From positions 248,001-312,000 of the forward strand of contig CAWFPS010000002.1 of NCBI GenBank assembly GCA_963817905.1: a stretch of 64,000 nucleotides of DNA, written 5' to 3'. The notes under the pieces are model-generated. The model worked only from the letters and a program-made list of their open reading frames with translations. It was not told the DNA's origin and searched no databases. Below are positions 42,955-51,451 of this stretch, piece by piece. Positions within the stretch are counted from its first letter, which is position 1, and each line of letters begins with the position of its first letter. This DNA comes from VRUE01 sp963817905 (GTDB lineage Bacteria > Actinomycetota > Thermoleophilia > Solirubrobacterales > 70-9). The position numbers were made by a program, and so were the translations under genes.

Positions 42955-44556
42955 CTACCAGGCGTCTATGAAGTGACGGTTGGGTGGAGACTCGGTTGCC
43001 CCGGCGGCGTCCAGTGTCTTGGCGATCAGGCTGCGGGTCTCGGCGGGGTCGATTACGTCGTCCAGCTCGAAGAGGGCGGCGGCGTTTAGGGCTTTGGCGT
43101 TCTCCTCGGCTGCGGCGGTGAGGTCGCGGACTCGTTGCTCTCGCTGGTCCTCGTCGGCGATCGCCTCCAGCTCCTTGCGCAGGGCGAGGCGCACCGCTCC
43201 CTCGAGGCCCATCGGCCCGAGGTGCGCTCCCGGCCAGGCGACGGTGAGCAGCGGCTCGTGCAGGCTGCCGCCGCACATCGCCTGGGCGCCGAGTCCGTAG
43301 CCGCGGCGCAGGATCACGGCCACCAGCGGCACGGTGAGCGCGGCGCCGGCGAGCAGCAGGCGCGAGGCGTGGCGAACCAGGCCGCTCGCCTCGGCCTCGG
43401 GCCCGACCATGAAGCCGGGCGTGTCGATCAGGGAGAGGACCGGCAGGCGGAAGGCCTCACACAGCTGCAGGAAGCGGGCCGCCTTGTCCGACGCGTCGCG
43501 GGTGATCGCGCCCGCGACGTGGCGGCTGTCGTTGGCGATCACGCCCAGCGGGCGGCCCTCGATCCGGATCAGGGCGGTGACCATCTCCGGCGCGAAGCGC
43601 TCGCGCAGGATGGTGACCGAGTCGGGGTCGGCGATGGTCTCGACGATCGGGTTGACGGAGTAGGCGCGGCGGCGCCGCTCGGGGATCGCCTCGCGCAGGC
43701 CGGCCTGGTCGGCTTCGGGGCCCGCTGGGGTGGGGCCCTGGAAGTAGCCGAGCAGCCTCTTCGTAGCCGCGGTCGCCTCTGCCTCATCGGCGGTGACGAG
43801 GTCGACCACCCCGTTGGGGGCCTGCGTCTCGATCGGGCCGACCTCGTCGGGGTCGACCCTGCCCAGCCCGCCACCCTCGATCATCGCCGGGCCGCCCATT
43901 CCCAGCGAGGAGTTCTCGGTGGCGACGATCAAATCGGCGCAGCCGGCGATCACGGCGTTGCCGGCGAAGCAGCGCCCGGCGACGACCGCGATCCGCGGGA
44001 CCAGTCCCGAGAGGCCCGCCCAGAGGGCGAAGGCGCGGGTGTCGAGGGCGGAGACGACGGGGTAATCGGTGTCGCCAGGGCGGCCGCCGCCACCCTCGGC
44101 GAAGAAGACGGTCGGCAGTCGCATCCGCTCGATCAGCTCGAAGAGCCGGTCCTTCTTGCGGTGGCCGAGGGCGCCCTGGGTGCCGGCGAGGACGGTGTAG
44201 TCGTAGGAGAGCACCGCGCAGGCGGCGCCATCGCCAAAGAGCTCGCCGTTGACCCTCGCGGTGCCGCCGATCAGCCCGTCGGCCGGCGTGCTGGCGATCA
44301 GGTCCTCGAGCTCGCGGCGGCCGCGCTGGGCGGCGATCGCGAAACGCCCGTACTCGACGAAGCTGCCGGGGTCGACGAGGTCCTCGAGGTTCTCGCGGGC
44401 GGTGCGCCCGCCAGTCGCGTGGCGCTTGGCGACGGCATCGGGGCGCGCCGTGTCGCCGGTCAGCTCGTGCCGCCTGCGCAGCTCACTCAGGTCCTCGCGC
44501 TCGGTCTCGTCTCCGCTGGCCTCCGTGCCTGACACGGCGAGCATGTTCCCAGACAC
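42955..44556 (-). CDS. Acyl-CoA carboxylase carboxyltransferase subunit
   Basis: 533 residues (start 44556 or MLAVSGTEAS at 44544). N-lobe: KRHATGGRTARENLEDLVDPGSFVEYG and a GGGGRPGDT glycine motif. C-lobe: IDTPGFMVGPEAEASGLVRHASRLL and RRGYGLGAQAMCGG, the acyl-CoA and carboxybiotin binding region. It transfers CO2 from biotin to an acyl-CoA such as acetyl-, propionyl- or methylcrotonyl-CoA; specificity is not clear. No biotin carboxylase partner is next to it. Confidence 0.9.
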   Translation of the reverse strand: MSGNMLAVSGTEASGDETEREDLSELRRRHELTGDTARPDAVAKRHATGGRTARENLEDLVDPGSFVEYGRFAIAAQRGRRELEDLIASTPADGLIGGTARVNGELFGDGAACAVLSYDYTVLAGTQGALGHRKKDRLFELIERMRLPTVFFAEGGGGRPGDTDYPVVSALDTRAFALWAGLSGLVPRIAVVAGRCFAGNAVIAGCADLIVATENSSLGMGGPAMIEGGGLGRVDPDEVGPIETQAPNGVVDLVTADEAEATAATKRLLGYFQGPTPAGPEADQAGLREAIPERRRRAYSVNPIVETIADPDSVTILRERFAPEMVTALIRIEGRPLGVIANDSRHVAGAITRDASDKAARFLQLCEAFRLPVLSLIDTPGFMVGPEAEASGLVRHASRLLLAGAALTVPLVAVILRRGYGLGAQAMCGGSLHEPLLTVAWPGAHLGPMGLEGAVRLALRKELEAIADEDQREQRVRDLTAAAEENAKALNAAALFELDDVIDPAETRSLIAKTLDAAGATESPPNRHFIDAW

Positions 44557-44666
44557 GCAATTTTCGCTCTGGAGCTTGCTTGATCGTTCGCCCTTTCCCC
44601 GCTAAATTGTCCCGACCATTCGCCCAGGCGCACCTGTGCCGTGCGCCGACATAAGGAGAGAGCAAC

Positions 44667-45242
44667 TTGAAAAGACTCACCCGTGCGATGCCGCTTCGCG
44701 CCGGCATCGCGATCGCAGTCGGTTTGACCGCCTCCATCGCCGTCGCGCCGACCCTCGCCAGCGGCGCCGAAGAACTGGGCAGCGCCAACACGGTCTACAT
44801 AAAGGCCGGCAAGGGCGGGCTGCGTTTCGTCGCGCCGAAGACGATCGTCGCCGGCGAAAGCCTCGAGGTGCTGAACCAGACCAACGCCAAACAGGTCGGT
44901 CCCCACACCTTCTCGCTGGTCCGCAAGGGCTACGTGCCGAAAACACCGAACGCGCGCAGGCTCTGCTTCACGCCGCACCACATCTGCCAGGCGATTGCCC
45001 ACTGGCACGGGGTCAAGGGCGAGGGGCCGCCGACCAAGAACCCGGCCGAAGCCGGCCTGGAAGGCTGGGACACGATGGGCACGCTGACCAAGAAGGGCGA
45101 CTCCTGGTTCACCGGCCAGAAGCCGAGGGCCTCCTACACGCAGGCCGTCAGCGCGAGCGCCGGCACGAGGATCTACTTCGTCTGCGCCGTCCACCCCTGG
45201 ATGCACGGCTCGATCGAAGTCGTCGCGCCGCCGGCCAGCTAG
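44667..45242 (+). CDS. Secreted cupredoxin-like blue copper protein
   Basis: 191 residues from TTG 44667, with AAGGAG ten bases upstream. The signal peptide ends near residue 33 (TLASGAEE). A cupredoxin fold follows: His in VGPHTFS and the cluster FVCAVHPWMHG, providing Cys, His and Met, make a type 1 copper site. An extra Cys pair (RRLCFTPHHIC) with adjacent His residues is an unusual insertion that could hold a disulfide or a second metal. The next gene is a multicopper oxidase, so it may pass electrons to it. Confidence 0.88.
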   Translation: MKRLTRAMPLRAGIAIAVGLTASIAVAPTLASGAEELGSANTVYIKAGKGGLRFVAPKTIVAGESLEVLNQTNAKQVGPHTFSLVRKGYVPKTPNARRLCFTPHHICQAIAHWHGVKGEGPPTKNPAEAGLEGWDTMGTLTKKGDSWFTGQKPRASYTQAVSASAGTRIYFVCAVHPWMHGSIEVVAPPAS

Positions 45243-45276
45243 CCCCACGGCTGGACGCTCGACAGATTCGCCCCGC

Positions 45277-46842
45277 CTGGGGCGCCGGGCTTTCCTCGGC
45301 GCCCTGGGCGGCGGCGCGCTGGCGACCTCGCTGCCCCTGCCGCTGGGCTTGCGGCCAGGTGCGCTGCTGCGCTCGGGGGAGCCGGCGCCGCGATCGGCCG
45401 GCGAGCCGTTCCGCCGGCCGCTGCCGATCCCGCGGGTGCTCGGCGACGCCAAGCTGGCGATCCCGATCCGCGAGGCCGATGTGCAGGTCCTGCCCGGGCG
45501 GCCGACCCGGATGTGGACCTATGGCGGCGAGTTCCCCGGGCCGACGATCCGCCGCCCGGCCGGGCACCGCACCGCCGTCACCTTCCGCCACGAACTGCCG
45601 CGCTCGGCCGGGGAGCTGACCGTCCACCTGCACGGCGGTCACAACCGCACCCAGTTCGACGGCCAGCCGGGGGGCCTCACCCGATCGCACCCGCGCTCCT
45701 ACTACTGCCGCATCCCCTCCGGGCTGACGCCGCGCCAGTCCGGCAACGACTTCCTGATCGGGCCGGGCGGCGAGCGCACCTACGTCTATGACCTGATGGA
45801 GGACGGCAGGCCCGAGCGGGCGGCGTTCCAGTGGTACCACGACCACCGCCTCGACCACACCGCCCACAACGTCTGGCGCGGGCTGGTCGGGATGTGGATC
45901 ATCGACGACGAGTTCGACGCCGGGCTGCCGCTGCCCGAAGGGGACCGCGACCTGCCGCTGACGATCGTCGACCGCGACTTCGACCGCCACAACCAGCTGA
46001 CCAACCCGTTCGCCGACCTGCGCCCGCCCGCCGACGGGATCAGCGCCCGCACCGTCCTGGTCAACGGCGCTCACATGCCCTTCCACCGGGTCGGCGCCCA
46101 GCGCTACCGGTTGCGCATCCTCAATGCCTCGCAGTTTCGTTCCTACAACCTCTACCTCTCAAACGGCGCACCGTTGGTCCAGGTCGGCAGCGACAGCGGC
46201 CTGATGCCGCGCCCGGTGCGGCGCCGCGAGGTGACGGTCGGCCCGGCCGAGCGGGTCGAGCTGATCGCCGACTTCGCCGGGGCCCGCGGCGAGAGCGTAG
46301 AGCTGCGCAGCGGTCCCCGCCACGGAGCGCGGCACCCGCTCGGCGCCCACGCCTACGTCGGGGCGCTGATGCAGTTCCGGGTCGACTCGCGGCGCCTCGC
46401 CGACCGCACCCGGGTGCCGCACAGGCTGCGCCCGCTGCCGGGCTGGGCCCGCCACGTCTCGCACAAGCCCGACCGCCGCTTCGAGATCACCGTCGGCGGC
46501 CTCTTCAAGACCACCTGGCAGATCAACGGCCGCACCTTCAACCCGGCCCGCGCCGACGCCAAGCCGAAGCTCGGCTCGGTCGAGACCTGGGAGTTCGTCA
46601 ACCACACCGACGTCGCCCACATGATGCACATGCACCTGACCGACTGGCGCCTGCTCGCCCGCAACGGCAAGCCACCGCCACCCTGGGAAGACTGCCTCAA
46701 GGAGACGTTCTTCCTCTACCCCCGCGAACGCATCCTGGTCGCCGGCCACTTCGTCGACTACACCGGCAAGTTCGTCGTCCACTGCCACATGCTCGACCAC
46801 GAGGACCACGGCCTGATGACCCAGTTCGAGGTGGTGAGGTAG
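45277..46842 (+). CDS. Multicopper oxidase (Tat-exported)
   Basis: About 521 residues. All copper sites are visible: VHLHGGHN, WYHDHRLDHT, HMMHMHLTDW and VHCHMLDHEDHGLM, with the T1 Cys in the last. A twin-arginine signal (GRRAFLGALGGGALATSLP) is encoded in frame at 45280-45340, but no ATG, GTG or TTG precedes it; the first standard start, TTG 45349, lies after the signal. Either CTG 45277 is used or a frameshift lies just upstream. It is probably a laccase or metal oxidase working with the neighbouring cupredoxin. Confidence 0.88.
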   Translation: MGRRAFLGALGGGALATSLPLPLGLRPGALLRSGEPAPRSAGEPFRRPLPIPRVLGDAKLAIPIREADVQVLPGRPTRMWTYGGEFPGPTIRRPAGHRTAVTFRHELPRSAGELTVHLHGGHNRTQFDGQPGGLTRSHPRSYYCRIPSGLTPRQSGNDFLIGPGGERTYVYDLMEDGRPERAAFQWYHDHRLDHTAHNVWRGLVGMWIIDDEFDAGLPLPEGDRDLPLTIVDRDFDRHNQLTNPFADLRPPADGISARTVLVNGAHMPFHRVGAQRYRLRILNASQFRSYNLYLSNGAPLVQVGSDSGLMPRPVRRREVTVGPAERVELIADFAGARGESVELRSGPRHGARHPLGAHAYVGALMQFRVDSRRLADRTRVPHRLRPLPGWARHVSHKPDRRFEITVGGLFKTTWQINGRTFNPARADAKPKLGSVETWEFVNHTDVAHMMHMHLTDWRLLARNGKPPPPWEDCLKETFFLYPRERILVAGHFVDYTGKFVVHCHMLDHEDHGLMTQFEVVR

Positions 46843-46852
46843 CCGAACGAAA

Positions 46853-46874
46853 ACCAGGCCCCGGGGGGCCTGGT
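46853..46874 (+). terminator. Terminator after the multicopper oxidase
   Basis: 10-bp stem ACCAGGCCCC / GGGGCCTGGT with a GG loop, 11 bases after the stop codon, in the gap between converging genes. Confidence 0.65.
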
Positions 46875-46902
46875 CTCGTCTCGTGTTGAAAGAGCGCGTC
46901 GC

Positions 46903-47136
46903 TCAGGTGCCGCGCACGTGCGGTGCGTGATCTCCGACGTGAAGGTCGTCAAGCAGCCTTGGTACGTAGATCAGGCCGCAAACGCCGACGACCACGTAGA
47001 CGGCATCGGTGAGCGTGCCGTTTCCGAATATGTCCGAGACCACGTTGGTGTCGAACAGGCCGACCATGCCCCAGTTGAGAGCGCCGAGGACCATGATCAG
47101 CAGGGCAACGGGCTCGAATCGCTTGATCGTCTCCAT
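46903..47136 (-). CDS. DUF378 small membrane protein
   Basis: 77 residues, ATG at 47136 with AGGAGG upstream. RFEPVALLIMVLGALNWGMVGLF is the DUF378 signature (LNWGLVG). Two membrane helices; the C-terminus is His-rich (HVGDHAPHVRGT). Function unknown. Confidence 0.92.
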   Translation of the reverse strand: METIKRFEPVALLIMVLGALNWGMVGLFDTNVVSDIFGNGTLTDAVYVVVGVCGLIYVPRLLDDLHVGDHAPHVRGT

Positions 47137-47218
47137 CTTCTCCTCCTAGAGAGATAGTGCAGATAGTTACAACCCGAAATACACCGCGGCCGAGGGCGTG
47201 GTTACGGCCAGGGCGAGG

Positions 47219-48460
47219 TCAACCCGCCCAGAGGGTTGCGATCGGCCAGGCTTCCAGGCGGTCGCCGAAGGGAAGGATCTCGCCCCCCGAATAGAGGACG
47301 ACTCCCTTGTTGAAGCGGTCCGGCTCGAGCCGATCGCGGAGCGAGGCGAGATGGTTGAAGTCCTCGCTGCGAAGGGTCGCCGAGGACTTGACCTCGACGC
47401 CGCTGATGCGGCCGTCGGGACCTTCGACGATGAAGTCCACCTCGGCCCCCTTGGCAGTGCGCATGTGAAGGAGCGATGCAGGGGTGGGTGACGCCGAGAT
47501 CTGCTTTGCCAGCTCCATGCCGACGAAGCACTCGACCACGTTTCCGAGCAGTGCATCGTCTTCTTCGAGGCGTTTGGCGTCGGCGCGCAACAGCTGCGTG
47601 AGGAGGGCGGAGTCGGTGAGCAGGAACTTCGGTGCCTTCGTGATCTGCTTGACACGATTGGTGTGCCAAGCCGGTACGCGGTGGACGAGAAAGACGTGTT
47701 CCAGAAGGGTCAGGTAGCGCTCCAGCGAAGTGCGCGGAATGCCGACCGCGCTGCCCAAGTCGGACTTGTTCAGGGGTGCGCGCACACGGGCCGCAAGCGA
47801 AGCAAGGATGGCGGGCACCTCGGCCAGCCGCTCTATGTTCGCGAGGTCCTGCAGGTCACGCTGGACCACGGCGGTGAGGTAGGCGCCGATCCACTCGCCA
47901 CGGCGATTTGGTCGCCGCGCCACCACCTCGGGGAAGCCGCCCCTGCTGACGCGGTCGACGAGGCTGGCGCGAGATGTTGCCGCCGTCTCCGGCGGCTGGG
48001 CATGCGGGTCGGTCAGCCAGCCGATCGCTTTCCCGGCGACGCCTTCGATCTCGGCCTGGGAGAGGGGCCAGAGGGTGTGGATCTCTACTCGGCCCGCAAG
48101 CGACTCGGAGACCTTGGGGAGCAGCATCACCTGCGCCGAGCCGGTGAGGATGAACCGACCCGGTTTGCGATCCCGGTCGATGGAGGCCTTGATCGGCAGC
48201 AGAAGCTCGGGGGCGCGCTGGATCTCGTCGATGACAAGGGGGCCGTCGGCTCTGTTGACGAAGCCGACCGGATCCCGCCGGGCGGCGGCGAGAATCTCGA
48301 GGTCGTCGAGGCTGACGTAGCGGGCGGGATGGGGGCCCGCCGCGATCGCTTTGACCAGAGTGCTCTTCCCGGCCTGCCGCGGGCCGACCAAGATCAGGGC
48401 GGGTGTGTCGGCAAGGGCGGCGAGAAGCCGTGGTTTGAGGGATCGCTCCGCAAGTTTCAT
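47219..48460 (-). CDS. AAA-family ATPase with DUF4143 nuclease-like domain
   Basis: 413 residues. Walker A VGPRQAGKST near residue 26 and Walker B PLVIDEIQRAP near 95. ILTGSAQVMLLPKVSESLAGR is the sensor region. The C-terminal DUF4143 domain (FLLTDSALLTQLL, then AEVDFIVEGPDGRISGVEVKSS) contains the Asp/Glu-x-Lys pattern of PD-(D/E)xK nucleases. The family is widespread, often solitary and mobile; its role is unknown. The promoter carries a palindrome around its -10 box. Confidence 0.9.
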   Translation of the reverse strand: MKLAERSLKPRLLAALADTPALILVGPRQAGKSTLVKAIAAGPHPARYVSLDDLEILAAARRDPVGFVNRADGPLVIDEIQRAPELLLPIKASIDRDRKPGRFILTGSAQVMLLPKVSESLAGRVEIHTLWPLSQAEIEGVAGKAIGWLTDPHAQPPETAATSRASLVDRVSRGGFPEVVARRPNRRGEWIGAYLTAVVQRDLQDLANIERLAEVPAILASLAARVRAPLNKSDLGSAVGIPRTSLERYLTLLEHVFLVHRVPAWHTNRVKQITKAPKFLLTDSALLTQLLRADAKRLEEDDALLGNVVECFVGMELAKQISASPTPASLLHMRTAKGAEVDFIVEGPDGRISGVEVKSSATLRSEDFNHLASLRDRLEPDRFNKGVVLYSGGEILPFGDRLEAWPIATLWAG

Positions 48461-48474
48461 AATTTGACCAGTTG

Positions 48475-48493
48475 ATGGGCATTATATGCCCAT
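48475..48493 (-). promoter_or_regulatory. Promoter -10 inside a palindrome for the DUF4143 ATPase gene
   Basis: ATGGGCAT-TAT-ATGCCCAT, perfect 8-bp arms. On the minus strand the centre reads TATAAT, a consensus -10, 15-33 bases before the start codon. A protein bound to the palindrome would block transcription, which suggests autoregulation. Confidence 0.6.
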
Positions 48494-48531
48494 GCGCTGG
48501 TCGATTTATGCCAAGGAGCGAAGTTGCAGGC

Positions 48532-48921
48532 TCAGGCCCCGATCAGCTCAATGCGGTAGCCGTCGGGGTCGCGGAGGAAGCAGATCAGGTGGCCCTCGGT
48601 GCGGCCGCCGGGGCGGTAGGGAGGCTTTTCCGGCTCGATGCCGTCGGCGGCGAGGCGCTTGAGGGTGGCGTCGAGGTTCTCGACGAGGAGGGCGATGTGG
48701 TTGTAGCCGGTGCCGTGCTCGTAGCCGGTGACGCCGTGGTTGTAGGTCAGCTCGAGGATCGGATCCTCGCCGGGGAGGTTCATGAAGACGTTGATCGCCT
48801 CGTCGCCGATCGGCATCCGGCCCGACTCCTCGAAGCCGAGCTTTTCGTAGAAGGCGACCGAGCGGTCGATCTCGCCGATCCGGTAGCACGTGTGTAGGAA
48901 ACGATAGGGACGGTCACTCAC
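48532..48921 (-). CDS. gloA: Lactoylglutathione lyase-like (glyoxalase I) VOC protein
   Basis: 129 residues from GTG 48921, with AGGAG 8 bases upstream; the longer open frame upstream is not supported. The metal ligands expected in glyoxalase I are present in order: His in FLHTCYRI, Glu in ILELTYNHG, His in GYNHIALL and Glu in GYRIELIG. DRSVAFYEKLGFEE and DPDGYRIEL are family landmarks. It should detoxify methylglyoxal, with mycothiol or another thiol adduct in actinobacteria. It is the last host-like gene before the prophage. Confidence 0.92.
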   Translation of the reverse strand: MSDRPYRFLHTCYRIGEIDRSVAFYEKLGFEESGRMPIGDEAINVFMNLPGEDPILELTYNHGVTGYEHGTGYNHIALLVENLDATLKRLAADGIEPEKPPYRPGGRTEGHLICFLRDPDGYRIELIGA

Positions 48922-48946
48922 GATTTCGACTCCTGGAGTTGGTTTC

Positions 48947-49180
48947 GTGAGCCAGCAGGCTACCGCCCGCGATGAGACCAGCGTCTTCCTGCAGGCCCTC
49001 ACCCGCGATCTCAAAGCCATCCGCCGCGCAGCCCGCGAGCTGGACGGCCTCTGGGGCAAGGGCATCAAGAGCGGCACCGTCGACAAGAAGGTCCTCGACG
49101 AGCTCCGCCGCCGCTCCAGCGGCCTCGACGTCCAGCTCGGCGCCCTCGAGCGACTCGCCGGCGGTGAGGTTCCCGAGTGA
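48947..49180 (+). CDS. Small helical protein, first gene of the prophage-like run
   Basis: 77 residues from GTG 48947. A predicted helical hairpin (FLQALTRDLKAIRRAARELDGL; VLDELRRRSSGLDVQLGALERLAGG). No family recognised. It starts 26 bases from the divergent glyoxalase start, and its stop overlaps the next small frame, so it begins the long plus-strand phage operon. Confidence 0.65.
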   Translation: MSQQATARDETSVFLQALTRDLKAIRRAARELDGLWGKGIKSGTVDKKVLDELRRRSSGLDVQLGALERLAGGEVPE

Positions 49181-49287
49181 AGCGCTCCGCCCCCCTACAG
49201 CGCGGCGCCCCGCTCAAACGGAGCGCCGCTATGAAACGAGGCAGGGGCATCAGCCCTGCCTCCAAGCAGGGGGTGGATCGTGGCTGA
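49177..49287 (+). CDS. Very small basic protein resembling the start of phage HNH nucleases
   Basis: 36 residues from GTG 49177 (GTGA overlap with the previous stop). KRSAPLQRGAPLKRSAAMKRGRGISPAS is the basic leader seen before the zinc/HNH part of many small phage endonucleases, but here the frame ends at VDRG with no HNH part. It overlaps the next gene by 8 bases. It may be a truncated nuclease or a small DNA-binding peptide. Confidence 0.4.
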   Translation: MKRSAPLQRGAPLKRSAAMKRGRGISPASKQGVDRG

Positions 49288-49732
49288 GACGCGCGCGAGG
49301 AAGGCGATCCGAAGGGCAGTCGAGGCAAAGGGCGCCACCGTTGAGAAGCTTGAGTGGGAGAAGATCGGTCCAGCCTGCTTGATGGAGGGCAACTCCGGCG
49401 GTTGGACCGTCCACGGTCGCTGGCCGAGTGGTCGCCTTGATGACGCTTATGGCCTTTCGGTCAACGAGGTGCTGGACTGGATCAGGAAACTCTGGTGCCC
49501 GTACGTGGTCGGCGACCGGCTCCGCTGTGAGAGCAGCCGCTACGAGGTCGTCAAGGCGGCGATGGCCGACTCCCTCGACATCTGCGATGTCGAGGCATCG
49601 GGTCGCTTCTACTTGCTGCGCCGCTGCGGCGATGGTCTCGGCCCCTTTGATCTGATCGCGTCTGCGGATTGGCTTCGCAAGGTCTTCGAGTTGGAGGCCC
49701 GTGAGACCAACCAGGACGGGGGCGAGTCCTAG
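49280..49732 (+). CDS. Phage hypothetical protein
   Basis: 150 residues from GTG 49280. Mixed alpha/beta composition with KAIRRAVEAKGATVEKLEWEKIGPA near the start and ADWLRKVFELEARE near the end. No family recognised. Overlaps both neighbours by a few bases, as expected in a phage operon. Confidence 0.7.
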   Translation: MAETRARKAIRRAVEAKGATVEKLEWEKIGPACLMEGNSGGWTVHGRWPSGRLDDAYGLSVNEVLDWIRKLWCPYVVGDRLRCESSRYEVVKAAMADSLDICDVEASGRFYLLRRCGDGLGPFDLIASADWLRKVFELEARETNQDGGES

Positions 49733-49956
49733 TGGGCGAGCGCACGCTGCTGCAATTCCCCCGGTCACCGGTGCTGCACATCGCTGGGGATGTGGACCCC
49801 GGGTGGGCACTCTGCGGTAAGAGCGGCATCGACGCGGCCCCCCGAGGCTTCCTGCGCGATCACGGGCCGTATGACAAGCCGATCTGCAAGCGCTGCAAGG
49901 CAGAGGCCAACCCGAGCTTTGAGGATCTCGCGCATGAGGGGGGGCTGGCAGGCTGA
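49732..49956 (+). CDS. Small phage zinc-ribbon-like protein
   Basis: 74 residues from GTG 49732. VLHIAGDVDPGWALCGKSG and PICKRCKAE supply a His and three Cys in a pattern able to bind zinc, common in small actinophage proteins. Function unknown. Confidence 0.7.
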   Translation: MGERTLLQFPRSPVLHIAGDVDPGWALCGKSGIDAAPRGFLRDHGPYDKPICKRCKAEANPSFEDLAHEGGLAG

Positions 49957-50498
49957 TGGCCAACTACTCCTGCCGAGAGGGCCACACCTGGCAAGGCAAG
50001 TCGAGCCTCAGCCGCGGCTTCCACCCGTCCGAAATGCGCTGCCCTGACTGCGGCTGCCCATCCGAGCCCAAGCTGAAGCAGACGAGTGGCCGTAACGCCG
50101 TGCAGGCCACCGAGTCCCCGGCCGTCGCTGAGGCCCACACCCGCTTCTCTGATCTCGTCACCGAGTGGCCGTGCTGGGCGAAGACAAACCGTCGCGGCCA
50201 CCGCTGCTGGGGGCCGGTCGACCCGCATCACCTCGTCCCGGCCAGCTTCATTCGCCGGACCTTCGCCGACCTCCCCGACGACGAGCTCGCCCTGATCCTC
50301 TATGAGCCCGTGATCGGAGCCCCACTGTGCCGCGCCTTCCATGAAGCCGTAGAGAACCGCTCCGAGGTGATCGCCTGGCACGAGCTAGACGACGAGGTGA
50401 AGCTCTTCTGCAAGCGCATAGACGAGAAGCACCCCGGCCACCAGTCGATGTATGAGCGGCTGAAGCTGGAGAGCCCGGCTCGGGAGGCGGCGGCGTGA
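49956..50498 (+). CDS. Phage HNH-like nuclease with zinc ribbon
   Basis: 180 residues. An N-terminal zinc ribbon (CREGHTWQGKSS, MRCPDCGC) is followed by CWAKTNRRGHRCWGPVDPHHLVPASFIRR and later GAPLCRAFHEAVE. The DPHHL plus LCxxFHE pattern is that of small HNH-type phage nucleases that process DNA near packaging or recombination. It overlaps the next gene by 4 bases. Confidence 0.7.
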   Translation: MANYSCREGHTWQGKSSLSRGFHPSEMRCPDCGCPSEPKLKQTSGRNAVQATESPAVAEAHTRFSDLVTEWPCWAKTNRRGHRCWGPVDPHHLVPASFIRRTFADLPDDELALILYEPVIGAPLCRAFHEAVENRSEVIAWHELDDEVKLFCKRIDEKHPGHQSMYERLKLESPAREAAA

Positions 50499-50908
50499 GC
50501 GGAGCCGTGATCTCAGACTGCGGCAAGTACCGCTACACCCTCGAACGCGAGTGGATGACGGGCCAGGGCACCTGCCTGTTCGTGATGCTCAACCCGTCCA
50601 CCGCTGACGCGAGTGAGGACGATCCGACGATCCGGCGATGCATCGGCTTCGCCCAGCGGTGGGGGTACCAGCGACTGACGGTCGGGAACCTATTCGCCTA
50701 CCGGGCGACCGACCCACTCGGCTTGCGGGAAGTCCCGCTGGACGTGGCGATCGGCCCCGAGAACGATGATCATCTTTGCGATCTCTCCCACGGAGCCAGT
50801 CTGATCGTTGCCGCCTGGGGCGCGCATCCGATCACGGCAGAGCGCAGCGGCGTGGTTGCCGCCCTCCTCCGCAAGCTCGCCTCTCAGGGCACGGGAGGAG
50901 ACCAGTGA
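50495..50908 (+). CDS. DUF1643 protein
   Basis: 137 residues from GTG 50495. The core LFVMLNPSTADASEDDPTIRRC, followed by LTVGNLFAYRATDP and LIVAAWGAHP, identifies DUF1643, a family found in phages and mobile elements. Its function is unknown; a role in base or nucleotide modification has been considered. The 3' end carries the GGGCACGGGAGG repeat that serves as ribosome binding site for the next gene. Confidence 0.85.
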   Translation: MSGAVISDCGKYRYTLEREWMTGQGTCLFVMLNPSTADASEDDPTIRRCIGFAQRWGYQRLTVGNLFAYRATDPLGLREVPLDVAIGPENDDHLCDLSHGASLIVAAWGAHPITAERSGVVAALLRKLASQGTGGDQ

Positions 50909-51228
50909 GCGCCACGGTCTACACGTTGCCCGAGATCGCCAAGCTGGTTGGCGCCGAGTACCGCACGCTGAAGACGTGGGAGAGTCGAGGGCTAATCACA
51001 GCGAGCATCCGCAGCACGGAAAGACCTGGACGGCCAGGTTTCTACAGCGAGCGGGATGCACGAATCGCTGGAACCCTCGTCCGGCTCCGCGAGAGCGGTC
51101 TTAGCTTGGACGCCCTCGAAGCGGTAGCCGCCGCCGTGCGCGCCTTTGACACGGCCACCTGCCCGATCTGCGAAGGCGACATCGTTCTTAGCCCTTCTCA
51201 GGGCACGGGAGGTTCCGATGCCAGCTAA
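50905..51228 (+). CDS. MerR-type DNA-binding protein
   Basis: 107 residues from GTG 50905. VYTLPEIAKLVGAEYRTLKTWESRGLI is a MerR helix-turn-helix, followed by the wing (RPGFYSERDARIAGTLVRLRESGLSLDAL). A CPIC pair near the C-terminus could bind metal. Candidate regulator of the phage early region. Confidence 0.75.
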   Translation: MSATVYTLPEIAKLVGAEYRTLKTWESRGLITASIRSTERPGRPGFYSERDARIAGTLVRLRESGLSLDALEAVAAAVRAFDTATCPICEGDIVLSPSQGTGGSDAS

Positions 51229-51451
51229 GAGCAGCCGCTTCTACTGGATCGAGTGCGACCACTGCGGCAACCACTCCAATGAAGACGACGGCTATCTGGC
51301 CGGGTCTGTCGAGGGGGCTTACAAGAGCGCCGAAGAGAAGGGCTGGCGCACCGATGTGCCGCCCACGGTTGACCACATTTATGGCAAGTACACCTGCCCG
51401 GCGTGCATCGAAGAACCGGGTTGGGCCGATCAGGGAGGCTCCGATGAGTAA
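51218..51451 (+). CDS. Small phage zinc-binding protein
   Basis: 77 residues from ATG 51218. Two Cys pairs, ECDHCGN and YTCPACIEE, frame a short domain (WRTDVPPTVDHIYG), a rubredoxin-like or zinc-ribbon arrangement. Its ribosome binding site lies in a repeated leader (GGGCACGGGAGGTTCCG). Function unknown. Confidence 0.75.
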   Translation: MPAKSSRFYWIECDHCGNHSNEDDGYLAGSVEGAYKSAEEKGWRTDVPPTVDHIYGKYTCPACIEEPGWADQGGSDE

